DNA of 64,000 bases from Symsagittifera roscoffensis (taxonomy: Eukaryota > Xenacoelomorpha > Acoela > Convolutidae): positions 30,382,252 through 30,446,251 of the forward strand of contig NC_087065.1 of assembly GCF_963678635.1 (NCBI RefSeq), in the 5' to 3' direction. The translations under genes and the position numbers were made by a program. The notes under the pieces were generated by a model. It saw only the letters and a list, made by a program, of their open reading frames with translations, was not told the DNA's origin and did not search any database. The stretch's first letter is position 1. Every line of letters begins with the position of its first letter. Of the stretch, positions 43,448 through 54,889 are shown in pieces.

Positions 43448-44445
43448 TGTGGTGTGAACATAACTCTCGAACAAGACCTTAAGGAATCAAATAGCTTAGA
43501 ACTAACCAAAAATAGATTAGACTTAGACAAACATTCACAAAAATGTGACACGATAATAATTTAATTGAAATGTCTGTATGACTCAATAGATCAGAGCCAC
43601 TATTCCGAAAAATATGAGAACTACCCGGTATTGGAAACAGACCTCGAACAAGAAACGATATACGACTACAACGGAATTTCCATAAGTTTCATGGTCGTAC
43701 GGCAAAAGCCAACTTTTATATTTAGATTTTTATTAGCAATGAATTTAGATTTTCATTTGCAAACATAGTATCATTGTAGAAAAGTATTCACCGATAATTA
43801 CAGGCGCTAACTTATTACTGTACAATAGCGACTGATCAAAACATCACTAGTCGTTTCCCTCAATCTGCAGTAAATTTGAAAAAGATATCTAGAAAGAATG
43901 TTTATTGAAAATAAAACATAAAAATTAGCTAGTAAATACACAAATTGTCAGTATTATATAAATCATCTCTTCATCTCAGCTTCATCACCTGAACATAACA
44001 GAAAATCATAAAACCACTTACGTCATCAGAAACTAAACTTTTCTATTAATTAAACTTTAAATTATTTTAAAAGGCTTTTTCTAATTTTACTTTCACCTAA
44101 ATTAAACCTTTTAAACTTAACAGATCATCAAGGCTTTCCTTGGACCTCCATTTCAATTTTATCTCAATTAAAATTTATATCTTTAAAAATATATCCTGAT
44201 CATCAAGGCTTATCCTTGGATCAAATAGAACAATTTTGTTCTCCCCCTTACAAATAGCAAAGTGTCTAACGACCTCAAACGTCGATTCACTATCCAACCC
44301 TTTCTTAAGACCCAGGACTAATAGAAACTTTTCAATCACACTAACCATTCTATTTAGGATAAACAGTGAAGAACTTCGGTTATTCATCCTTCACTTGATC
44401 CCCCCTCTTAGCTGACCCAGGATAATACTTAAACTTAGTACAAAT
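43448..44445 (+). promoter_or_regulatory. Leader of element B
   Basis: The hairpin motif occurs at 44123-44145 and 44198-44222, and AGAACAATTTTGTTCT at 44227-44242, in the same order and spacing as in element A. It ends early: AACTTAG joins directly to ORF2 sequence at about 44430. Comparison with element C suggests a deletion across AGTA microhomology. The splice donor, ORF1 and the ORF2 start are lost. Confidence 0.6.
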
Positions 44446-45520
44446 TTGTCAAAATTCAATCAAAATTCATTTGAAAAAGGAGACAGTCCATGCACAGCAG
44501 AATTTCCAGAAGTAAAAATCAAAAGACAAATTATCGACCACTATATCAAAGGAATATGTAACCTAACACAACAGTACGGAATCTATACCATAGAAATACA
44601 GACCCCAAGTAAATTTCATGCTAGATATCTACTTCAAACAGACGACATAGATATATAATTCTCAAAAGTGTTCACAGAATACATAAAAAATATACAACAC
44701 CAAAATTCACAAAGAGCAAATTCAATATTTACTAATGAGGTATTTCGAATAATTGATAGCTATCTATCTATATTAGAAAAACCAGAATCCCAAGGAACTT
44801 CACCAGTTGAAACATCAAAACATACAACTGTAAACATGAAATCGCAATTTTTTCTAAATATTTAAATACAATCCGTGAAAATTTAACTAGTAACGACGTT
44901 TCACAAAACGTTAAACACGATTTACAAAAAATCTTGGCATGGTTTATCATAGATTATTTCACACATAATATTGATCTAATCTCACAAGCAAGAAAGAATT
45001 CAGACTCCAAAAATCAGCAGATGATACTGTATTAGCAGAACAATCAGATTATGTTTGGGACCCTGAATGGTCTCAGCCACTATTTTTTAACATACCAACA
45101 GATTTTTCAAGTCAAGCATTTAGCACAATTTCCATCAACAAAGATTTTTTTAAAGTATATCCACTCACAACTGATGCAACACCTTTAAACTATAATTCAT
45201 TTCTACCCGATAGAACAGGAAATAATAGTTTAAACTCAACTCTCATACAACAAGAAAACCTGAATGGAACTAGGAACCTCGCACAACAAGATATCCAAAC
45301 ACCATCACATTTCGCAAATGAAGAAGTAGTTACAACAGTAATAACAACAACACAATAAAGTATCTCGCTGATACATCCAAATCTTCCAACTCCAAGGCCT
45401 AAAAATCCAACCTTACCACAGGTAACATTACAATCCACGTTTAAACCCTCCGGTGTACCAAAATACCCACATGTGATTTATCAACCATTTAGACCAATTA
45501 CGAAACCAATACAAAATTAA
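44446..45520 (+). pseudogene. ORF2 of element B, 5'-truncated and interrupted
   Basis: Frames 44446-44658 and 44668-44865 and later segments keep the ORF2 motifs (GICNLTQQYGIYTIE, ANSIFTNEVF, SDYVWDPEWSQPLF), with stops at 44656, 44863 and 45356. Gene content otherwise parallels element A residue by residue. Confidence 0.65.
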
Positions 45521-45559
45521 AGAACAATCGCAAGAAACACTTTTGCAGAACAACAATTA

Positions 45560-45943
45560 TAACTATGTCATAATTAATGAAACGTAATAAGTGGAAAAAA
45601 ACTCGAGTTTTAAAAGTACTTTCTTCAAGGGCTGTTGGGGAAATAGAAAAAAAACATAGTGAAAATGAAGGAAAACATATTCATAGATGAAATTTGAACT
45701 CTTTGAAACTGCACAGGGATAAAAATATAAAATACGTCGCTTTTCCTTACATGTAAAAAGGTAGAAAAACCCTAGAACAGCACAACGTCTGAAAACGATT
45801 TGTTCATTATTCAATTTCATTGATGATTTTTTCGCTTATTGATAAAGTTGAAGTAATTACCGCATTAATTAAACCAATGCTTCGCAATCGGCGATGTTAA
45901 TCATTCGGTCAGAAGTTTGCGCTTTGTATCTCCTTTTGTAAAC
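45560..45943. other. Insert in element B with no counterpart in A or C
   Basis: About 380 bp of less A-rich sequence interrupts the ORF2-gag junction. A minus-strand frame of 85 codons (45820-45563) fills much of it, but I do not recognise it. No clear terminal repeats or target duplication were seen. Confidence 0.45.
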
Positions 45944-47490
45944 ATACAAACAACCTTTTCATTCACATATTTACGAAAATCACTTGAAATTACTTTTAGA
46001 TGATCACACTAGACCTACAAGTAAAAATATACCAATCGAACAAATATTAACAGACATCACAACAAATTGAATACTAACTATGCCATTAATAACTAAATCA
46101 CCTTAATTATGAATCAACAGACAGTGAAAGTGATACAGAAAACACACTTTTAGTCAACATGATAAAAGTTGAAAATGATTATGAAACCGTTACATACAAA
46201 CAACCTTTTCATTCACATATTTACGAAAATCACTTGAAATTACTTTTAGATGATCACACTAGACCTACAAGTAAAAATATACCAATCAAACAAATAGTAA
46301 ATGAAGTAACGACATCACAACAACCTGAAAAAGAACAAATACCATTAAAGTAGAAATCATATTTACCAAAATACACCAAAAAACCACCAAAAGAAAAAGT
46401 TTGGACAATCCCCTTTACCTTTAGAAAGTCCAAAAAGTAAAGAAGTTCAACCATCTAAAACTTTTTGCCCAAATACTCAAAATCATTTATTTTCACAAAG
46501 ACAAAATTTTCAACAACCAACAACAAGTTAAGTAAATTTTCATGACTATCCAGGAGTTTCATAAGACCAAAGTGAAATATATCCATTTTTTCAACAGAAT
46601 AAAAACATAAAGCAAAACCAAAGTAAACATAAATTACCTTATTATACACCTAATTATTTATCATCAGATGATGATGACTACTATCAACCAGATACTTTTG
46701 CACCATATACACAAGAATACCATGTAAAACCACAGAAACTGGTATTGATAACACAAAAACTACTGAATTACAATTAAATCACCTTAATTATGAATCAACA
46801 GACAGTGAAAGTGATACAGAAAAAACACACTTTTAATCAACATGATAAAAGTTGAAAATGATTATGAAACCGTTACATACAAACAACCCTTTCATTCACA
46901 TATTTACGAAAATAACTTGAAATTACTTTTAGATGATCACACTAGACCTACAAGTAAAAATATACCAATCGAACAAATATCAAATGAAGTAACGTTATCA
47001 CAACAACCTGAAAAATAACAATTACCATTATAGTAGAAATCACATTTACCAAAATACACCAAAAAAGCCACCAAAAGAAAAAGTTTGGACAATCCCCTTT
47101 CTTTTAGACAGTCCAAAAAGTATAGAAGTTCAACTATCTAAATCTTTTTGCCCAAATACTCAAAATCATTTATTTTCACAAAGACAAAACTTTTAACAAC
47201 CAACAACAACTTCAGTAATTTTTCATGACTATCCACGAATTTCATAAGACCAAAGTGAAAATTATCCATTTTTTCAACAGAATAAAAACAAAAAGCAAAA
47301 CCAAAGTAAACATGAATTACCTTATTATACACCTAATTATTTATCATCAGATGATGATGACTACTGTCAACCAGATATTTTTGCACCATACACACAAGAA
47401 TATTGTGTACAACCAACTCGACCAAATCAAGCATCCCAAAATACAAATTATTACCCACAAAAATCAGCTAATACACAAACTCACTAAACA
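45944..47490 (+). repeat. Chimeric tandem duplications inside element B
   Basis: A unit of about 686 bp is present about twice, plus a leading fragment. It fuses the segment that belongs just before protease (PFHSHIYEN, DDHTRPTSKNIPI) to the gag N-terminal segment (NYPFFQQNKN, YYTPNYLSSDDD). Landmarks: CATTCACATATTTACGAAAA at about 45960, 46210 and 46895, and again in its proper place at 49355. The gag part occurs at about 46500-46730 and 47180-47490. The short frame 46159-46353 is therefore a duplicated pol-linker fragment, not a separate gene. Confidence 0.75.
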
Positions 47491-48555
47491 TTGCAAACGC
47501 AAAACCCAACCTGTACACAACCCTATGAAACAAAACAAATGCAAAACCCTGCAAGTTCACATTCTTACCAACCAACACAAATGCAAATTGAAATCCCACT
47601 ACCATATTATTTGCAACAACATGAATTCACAAAAAGTCAACTTACAATTTTTTTTTCACAAATGCCAAATGCCGCAGAATCACTACAGATGACTATGAAT
47701 CCATACTTAATGGGTGGATCATCAGTACAATCAAACAAACCATTGATGATATTCACCGGTACAGATCCTGAATTTTCTGTAGAAGATTATTTAAATGCAG
47801 TCACAGCAAAATTAGTTTTGAACATAGGACCTGAACCCATAAATACACCACTTCACCAAAATTGGATACATAGACGCACAGCGTTAATACAAACCACACT
47901 TGTTGGCGCAGCTCAAAAATAGTTTTCAGTTTTACCTTTAAAGTTAAAATCAGATTGGAAAAGACTCACACAAGAATATTCAAAAACATTTGATTCAGAA
48001 AGGAACAAACAACATCAAAGAGTTGTATGCCATGAAATTCGTAGACTACCAAATGAAACGGTCAAACAACTAGCAGTAAGAATCAAAACACTAGTCCGAA
48101 AAGCATACTCACTAAACGCTCAGGGTTACAAAAACACAAAAATGACAGAATTTCTAATGATGACTCTAACACCTCAAAAAGAGAGCATCACAACCTTCCT
48201 CAATTCCAAAACGAGATTTAGATTTCAGAAAACTAGTAGATAAACTAGAACAAGCAGAAATCACTATGAAACAAGAGGAAACAGAAATCTTAAATTACAG
48301 TGTGTTAAAAATATTCAAACAACTACACTACAAATAAATAATATACATAATTCAGATACAGATTTATCCGAAAAAATCACTGAAATTCTGAATATATATA
48401 TATGAGAAAAACCCAAATTTTAAAGGTAAACCGTCATTTAAAAATGATATAACTATTGCCGAAGATACGAACATAGCATTGCCGAATGCAGAAAGAAACA
48501 CCAAGACAATCAAAATAAACCACAAAAGTACAACAAATCAAATAAATCATTTTAT
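47491..48555 (+). pseudogene. gag of element B
   Basis: Capsid frame 47491-47922 with MNPYLMGGSSVQSNKP, DYLNAVTAKLVL and GAAQK, closed by TAG where element A encodes Trp. It continues in other frames with NETVKQLAVRI, a Glu/Lys-rich coil and the zinc-knuckle remnant NYCRRYEHSIAEC (about 48452-48490). Here the His is kept but the first Cys and preceding Trp are mutated (TGA TAT). Confidence 0.75.
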
Positions 48556-48561
48556 CATTAT

Positions 48562-49571
48562 ATGAAAAAAGATCAAAATTTACCTAGCAAAAACATTCAC
48601 AGTAACAATAGCTCTGGAAAACCACTCCCAAATAGCTCAAATCATTCAAGAAATCAATCAACTTATAACCTTAACTACAGAGGTAGATCACCAGATCAAA
48701 GAAATTCACGAAATCCCTCACAAATAGATATAATCGATCACACAGTCAAAATACCCAGTATCGAAATAGTTATTCATGATCAAAATCAAATAGACCAAAC
48801 TATTCGTTTGATACCAGTTCCCATTCACATTCTAGGAATAGACAATCTGCAAATGATAGATCAAGAAACTCATCATACAAAAGACACAGAAATTATTCCA
48901 ACAATAGAAACAGAAGCTATTCAAACAATCGAAATCAACGATATAATAATCGATCACGAGATTATTGAAACAACAGATCAAATCACCAAAGATCTAATTA
49001 TAACAATTATCAAAATAGATCACGAGAAAATTCCCAACATAGGAATTCAAACTATAACAATAGACAAAGAAACTACTCTCAATCACCTAATAGAAATAAC
49101 ACACGTTATTCAGATTCTCAAAACAAATATAGAAGTAATACACCAAAACATCAGAGACAAATAAATCAAGTACAAACATTTGAAGAAAAAAAATCAGACC
49201 CCCCTGGTATTGATAACACAGAAACTACTGAATTAGAATTAAATCACTTTAATTGTGAATCAACAGACAGTGAAAGTGATACAGAAAACACACTTTTAGT
49301 CAACATGATAAAAGTTGAAATTGAATATGAAACCGTTGCATACGAACAACCTTTTCATTCACATATTTACGAAAATCACTTGGAATTACTTCTAAATGAT
49401 CACACTAGACCCAGAAGTAAAAATATACCAATCGAACAAATAGTAAATAAAGTAACGACATCACAGCGACCTGAAAAAGAACAAATACCATGTTCTAGTA
49501 GAAATCACTTTTACCAAAATATACCAAAGGAACCACCAAAAGAAAAAATTTGGACAATCCGCTTCTTTTAG
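48562..49571 (+). pseudogene. Arg/Ser/Asn-rich linker of element B
   Basis: The first about 50 codons of frame 48562 are real (KDQNLPS, NYRGRSPDQRN). Then a 1-base shift displaces the Arg/Ser/Asn-rich reading and the visible frame becomes Ile/Thr-rich. The acidic part with ESTDSESDTENTL and HSHIYENHLELLL lies at about 49255-49400, ending at a stop at 49569-49571. Confidence 0.5.
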
Positions 49572-50628
49572 AAAGTCCAAAAAATAAAGAATTTCAAACA
49601 CCAGATCTTGAAATAGATTTTTTAGTAGACTCTGGAGCAGATTCAAATATCAAAAATTTTCCAACTTGGAAAGAAATCAAAACCCTACACCCGAAACTAA
49701 CACAACCAGTAGACTAGCTATAGCACAAGGCTCAACCTTAACAAATTATGGAAAAATTTAACTTTTTCTTGTTCCCACTAAAACAATGGAACAAAATGAA
49801 CTACTCAATAAACCATTTAAACAAATGTTCCATACGGTTTTGAAAACACAATATTATTAGAATTCCTTTCATCACAAAATACATACCAACTAATAATACA
49901 TTAGATAGTAAAATTAATATAAAAGATAAATGTACAAGAATGCAAAACACCGCTTTAACATTTTTCCAAAGAATGAACAAACAACCACCAGTGTTTTCAA
50001 AGTTTTACCCCATCTATAATAAAGAAAAAAAACATCTTAAGCCACTCTCAGGTTACATTTACGAATTTATATTTAAACAAGTTCACCAGTACGACAAAAA
50101 TCAAAACTGACAACATCTCTATATGTCAGACTTTGAATTTAGACCAATTTACAAATTTTTTAGCGTAACAATTTCATCCATAAAATACATGAAAAACTCA
50201 AACTCCGATTTTATTTCTCTACAATTGTATAGTTTTTCACCATACAAAATCACCCTCATTTTAGGACTCTTAGAATTTTGTGAAATTACTGCAACAACTT
50301 CCCCCACAAAAGAAGTAGCATACAGAGTAAATAATATATAACAACTACTAGATATATGTCAATCAACCATTCTCGATGAAGAACTATCAATAAATAATAT
50401 AATAAGCATTGAAAAAAAGAACAAAGACTATTTTACGAAAATTCCTTATTTTAAACCAACATTCAAAATATCACACGTTACAGAACAACAAAAAAAATTC
50501 TTGACAATGTTCAATTTTCAACACTCAATTAAAACAAAATGAAGTTGAAAAATTAGTCGGTTTACTCTTAAGATATCCAACAGTTTATACAACATCTAAA
50601 TTTGACGTTGGAAAAATAAACTCACCAC
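49572..50628 (+). pseudogene. Protease and pre-RT linker of element B
   Basis: The protease motif DFLVDSGADSN is at about 49615-49650, followed by fragments of the flap and IIRIPFI region with stops. The pre-RT linker frame (50123-50341) contains YKFFSVTISSIKYMKN, matching element A 15140-15210. Similarity to A ends at about 50628, where RT should begin, and resumes at A position 16750. Confidence 0.65.
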
Positions 50629-50639
50629 AAATCAATCAC

Positions 50640-52680
50640 AAATAAACCATCTACAACATTTTTCACACTATTTAGATTCTCAAAACAACCATCATGAAGT
50701 TGATTTATTAGGTACATCTACATTCAAGCCGATACCATATTCACATTGGATCGAAACAATACTCAACAAAAAATTTTAAAACAACAACTACATAAAAAGG
50801 ACCCATTCCCTTTAATAGAAAAAGAAAACTTAACAGAACCAAGAAATTTATTAGGACCGTTATCAAACAATTCAAAATAAACGATAAATCAAATTTTTTT
50901 TACATACATGAGCCACTTGACACCATACCGTTATCAAAAATTGAAGTGGAAAACATTTTCCTCCCATTACAGAAAAAATCACACTAGAATTATTACAGAA
51001 ATATCAAAACCTTGATCCCGCCATCAGACAACTCAAATCATAGCACAAATACAAAACTAAACCAACAAAAGCTGATACAACAATCTTAGGAAACAAAACA
51101 CTCCTTAGATACTTCAGAAAATTCAATAACACCACTATAAATGAAAACACAGACATTATAGAATATCAAAAATCTGATTTTAAAGTACCATGTCTTCCTT
51201 TAAGTATGATGTTGATAGCACTCAATACTTCACACGCCTTACATACAAAAGAACATTCAGGATCAGAAAAACATATTCTAATTTTATACAAACGTTTTTT
51301 CCCCAATGCACCAATTTGGATTAAAGTATTATGCAACGATTGTATAAAATGCCAATTAAATAAACCCTGCCCAAATCAAAAACACATCGCAGAAAAACAA
51401 GATTTCAAAGTACAAAGTCTTTATTTTAATCACAGAATATAATTTGATACGAAAGGACCAATTTCACTATCCTCAGAAGGAAACTCATATATAATGGTAA
51501 TTTTTGATGTATTTACACAATATGTAGCACTTAATCCACTACCCCATTGTAATGCTTACTATGCATAAACAACAATCTACGAACACTGGATAGCTAAATT
51601 CGGATTACCTGAAATACTAGTCTCAGACAATGGCACTGAATTTAATAATACTGAAATCATCACATTATGCCACTTATATAATTTTAAACACAAACCACAT
51701 ACATCTCATGCACTTTGGACAAAGGGATTAGTCGAAAGTATAAACCGTTCATTACAGGAATACATCAGATGTATCATTAATGGAAATGATACCCGATATA
51801 CTGAATGTTCAACAGATGTAAAGTTATTTCCATTATCATATAATTCACAAATCACAACAACACTAGGAATGTCATCATATTAAATGGTATTTAACCAAAA
51901 ACCACGTAAACCAATAATGTTTACAACAAACGCCCATAAAAGTGCACAAGGTTATTGTCAACCAAACGAAGATTCAATTTATTATAAATTACCACTACAT
52001 ACCCATGATGAAGACCACTTTCATCGTCCACAATTTTTAAGATTAGCTTCCGGCACACACACCAAATGGATTTTAAATAGAGATAAAAAACACAATGAAA
52101 TCTATCAAAAAAATAACAAAAAAACTGCTACAAAGACAAAACATAAAAAACCAAATCAGTTCACGTTTTAAACCAGCAACAGATTTAAAAAGAGGAACAT
52201 TTGTTTTAATTCCCAATTTTACAACACAAAAAGGAATTTCTAAAAAGCTACAACCACTCCGAAAAGGACCATATCAAATTATTGACAAAATTACTGATGT
52301 CACATACAAATTAACTGACACAAATAAAAAAGAACTACCCAAATGAATATGCACTCCGTGAATTAACACAATTATATTCTTTCGCAGGTTTAAAAATTGT
52401 TCAAAACAATTCAGATGGTGAATCGAATCATTACACTACTGAACAAATAGACCAACAAAAAAAATTAGCTCACCAAACATCCCCTAAACAGAAAACACAA
52501 ACATCTCAAAAAGGAAGAAAAAACAGAAAAATGACAAAATATCCTACCACAGGATCAAAAAGAAAAATCTGAACATAGAGAATCATCACGACTCAGAAGT
52601 CAGCCACGGAAAAACTATAAAACCTTCATTTCCAAACCTAAAATATTGAAGAAAGTTGAATCGAAAAACTAAATTTCAAT
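50640..52680 (+). pseudogene. Integrase of element B, interrupted
   Basis: The zinc-binding part lies in frame 51206-51442 (CIKCQLNKPCP). The core follows with stops, showing FGLPEILVSDNGTEF and LVESINRSLQEY. The C-terminal frames 51884-52171 and 52095-52346 carry MVFNQKPRKPIMF and PLRKGPYQII. A basic tail with EHRESSRLRSQPR ends at about 52615. RT and RNase H, which should precede it, are deleted. Confidence 0.8.
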
Positions 52681-53519
52681 TTGTTTTTCATAATCTTCTT
52701 TTAATTTTTTTGAACATACACATTTTCAAAATAACATACTGAAAACAATCGAATAAGATCTAGTTCAAAATCAGCCAAAAGAAATCATCCCGAATAACCA
52801 CATTATTTATAGCGACACGATTTTATTAGCCGACACATATTCACCTCTAAGCATAACTATAACTATAACTTCAAGACCTTCAGGTCAAAAAAAGCAAACC
52901 GCTACAAAATGACACTTAAAATAAATATTATCTCAAAATTACAACTCTCCCCTATCAAGCAGTACAAAGATCAACAGTATTTTCCCAACTTAGCACTCAA
53001 AAACCCTCCAAGCAAAAATATTAAATTAGCCTAAAGAACAAAAAGCACATGATCATTTAGCCTTAAGTACGAATATTTCTTGGACACCCCAATTATTCCG
53101 TAAATAAAAACAAAATTAATAAAATCTCCAGGACACCTCTAAATAACTCTCAACAACACTTGACGAAATCCAACCCACTTGTCAAAACACCAATAAATAA
53201 TCCGACCGCACTCGAATTTAGCCCCCAAAAATTAAAAAAAATTCAACAAATTAAATGACTTTTTAAATGCTTCTTTCAACAACAGTCACTAAATTTAAAC
53301 AAATGTTTTCAAACTTTTTCGCAAGACTTTCAAACCTTCTTAAATTTTTACAATTTTTTAAACTGATATCATAGAAACTCTATTCATCCTTTTCATAATC
53401 TTTTGCAAGCTTTTTTAAATTTTTTATTCACTCTTTGAAGTGTATATATATATATATATATATCCATTTTAACAAGCCTTGATAACTTCCTCAGGTACGA
53501 TAATTTAATAACTATTTAA

Positions 53520-54872
53520 ATGTTTCGCAATCTATTTAGTAGAACAGATGTTTTTCTATTATTTGTAATTTTTCTCACATTCTTAACATCACTCATTCTG
53601 ACAAAATGTGAAATGTATAAAAAAGGCAATCTTCACATTCGCATTAGTTACCATTCTCTTGTTTCTTTTCATTGAAGAATATTGGAACAAACATAAATTT
53701 TCATCATAAAAAACAGCACTCTTCGAAATTTTTCAAAATTCCTAATCAACAACCCCCACACCAGTCCCCACCAACAACATCCTAAGAAAATCCAACAACA
53801 CCCACAAGTACCCAAAATCCCCAATCATCTATACGCTTTTCTTTTCAAGAAAATCCATATACTTTTGAAGAAAGACACGCACGATTATCTGAACCATTAG
53901 AACCAGTTGTCCGCCAAGCACCTTTAAGTGAACTGCAATACGAACCAACATATAACATATACCCACATCTACAACAAGACCTTAACAGAGTAAGACACAT
54001 AAGTCAAAACCAAAACACACTCGAAATAAAAAGACAAATTATACATCCAAGACGAAACAGAAATTTTCAAACTCCCAGAGTTCAATTTAATATACCTCAA
54101 TCACCAACATCAAGGCCCTTAGACCTTTCTAGTAGCACACTACCAGATAAACCTCCAACTGCTTCGCAACAAAGCACTTCAAACATTCCTTCCCATTACT
54201 TAGGTTCAAAGCCCACATCAGAAAAAATTAGAGAAAATCCTTTTAATAACCCAACAACCACTGAACACCCTCCATATTGGGTGACTAACAAATACCCCCA
54301 CGGTGAACCAAATTCAGTAAACAACCAAATTGACGTTTCATTCAATACAACACTATCTACATTACCCGAAACACTTTCCCTTCCTTCAACACCTTCTTTA
54401 AGCCAAAAATCACCATCAACTTTTCCTCTAAATCTTGATTCACGACATCAAGAGCAATCATCTCAGAATATACCACTACGATTAGATTGGAATACATTCG
54501 TAGCACCCCCACCATTTTTTGGTCAACATCAAGATTACACAACTGGGTCAACATCAAAGTAATCGATTACACAACTGGGCACTAAACAGATTACAATATC
54601 GACACGATGTTCACAAAGACATACAAGAACATAACATCCAAATACTACAACAAAGCAGTCTCACACTAAAATTCAAACTTACAGTAAGACTAACACACAT
54701 TGTTCAACGCCCATTTCCATTAGACCCTCCTAATATAACAGCTCAACCTTTACCTCCCCCATTTATATCAACAGAAATAATATATAAATACGATAGATAT
54801 ACAAAAAAGACAATCGGATACATAACTTTTTATAACCCATACTCAGGGTTATCATACACAAGTATATTCTAA
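53520..54872 (+). pseudogene. ORF4 of element B
   Basis: ATG at 53520 follows the conserved acceptor (AG 53493-53494). The first about 30 codons include the hydrophobic segment VFLLFVIFLTFLTSLIL. After frameshifts the main frame carries LSEPLEPVVRQAPLSE, the Ser/Thr/Pro-rich stalk and LRLDWNTFVAPPPFFGQHQD. A local duplication of CACAACTGGG (54538-54580) shifts the frame. The rest (frame 54519-54872) has WALNRLQYRHD and YKYDRYTKKTIGYI. The B copy confirms sense coding across the position that is TGA in A. Confidence 0.6.
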
Positions 54873-54889
54873 AGGTATTCTCTTTTCAT

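Noticed and set aside
46159-46353. 64-codon frame as an accessory gene
   Set aside because: It is a duplicated fragment of the gag-pol linker that has its proper copy at 49305-49571.
48562-49164. 200-codon open frame in element B as a separate gene
   Set aside because: Only the first about 50 codons are the true frame. The remainder is the same Ile/Thr-rich shadow as in element A.
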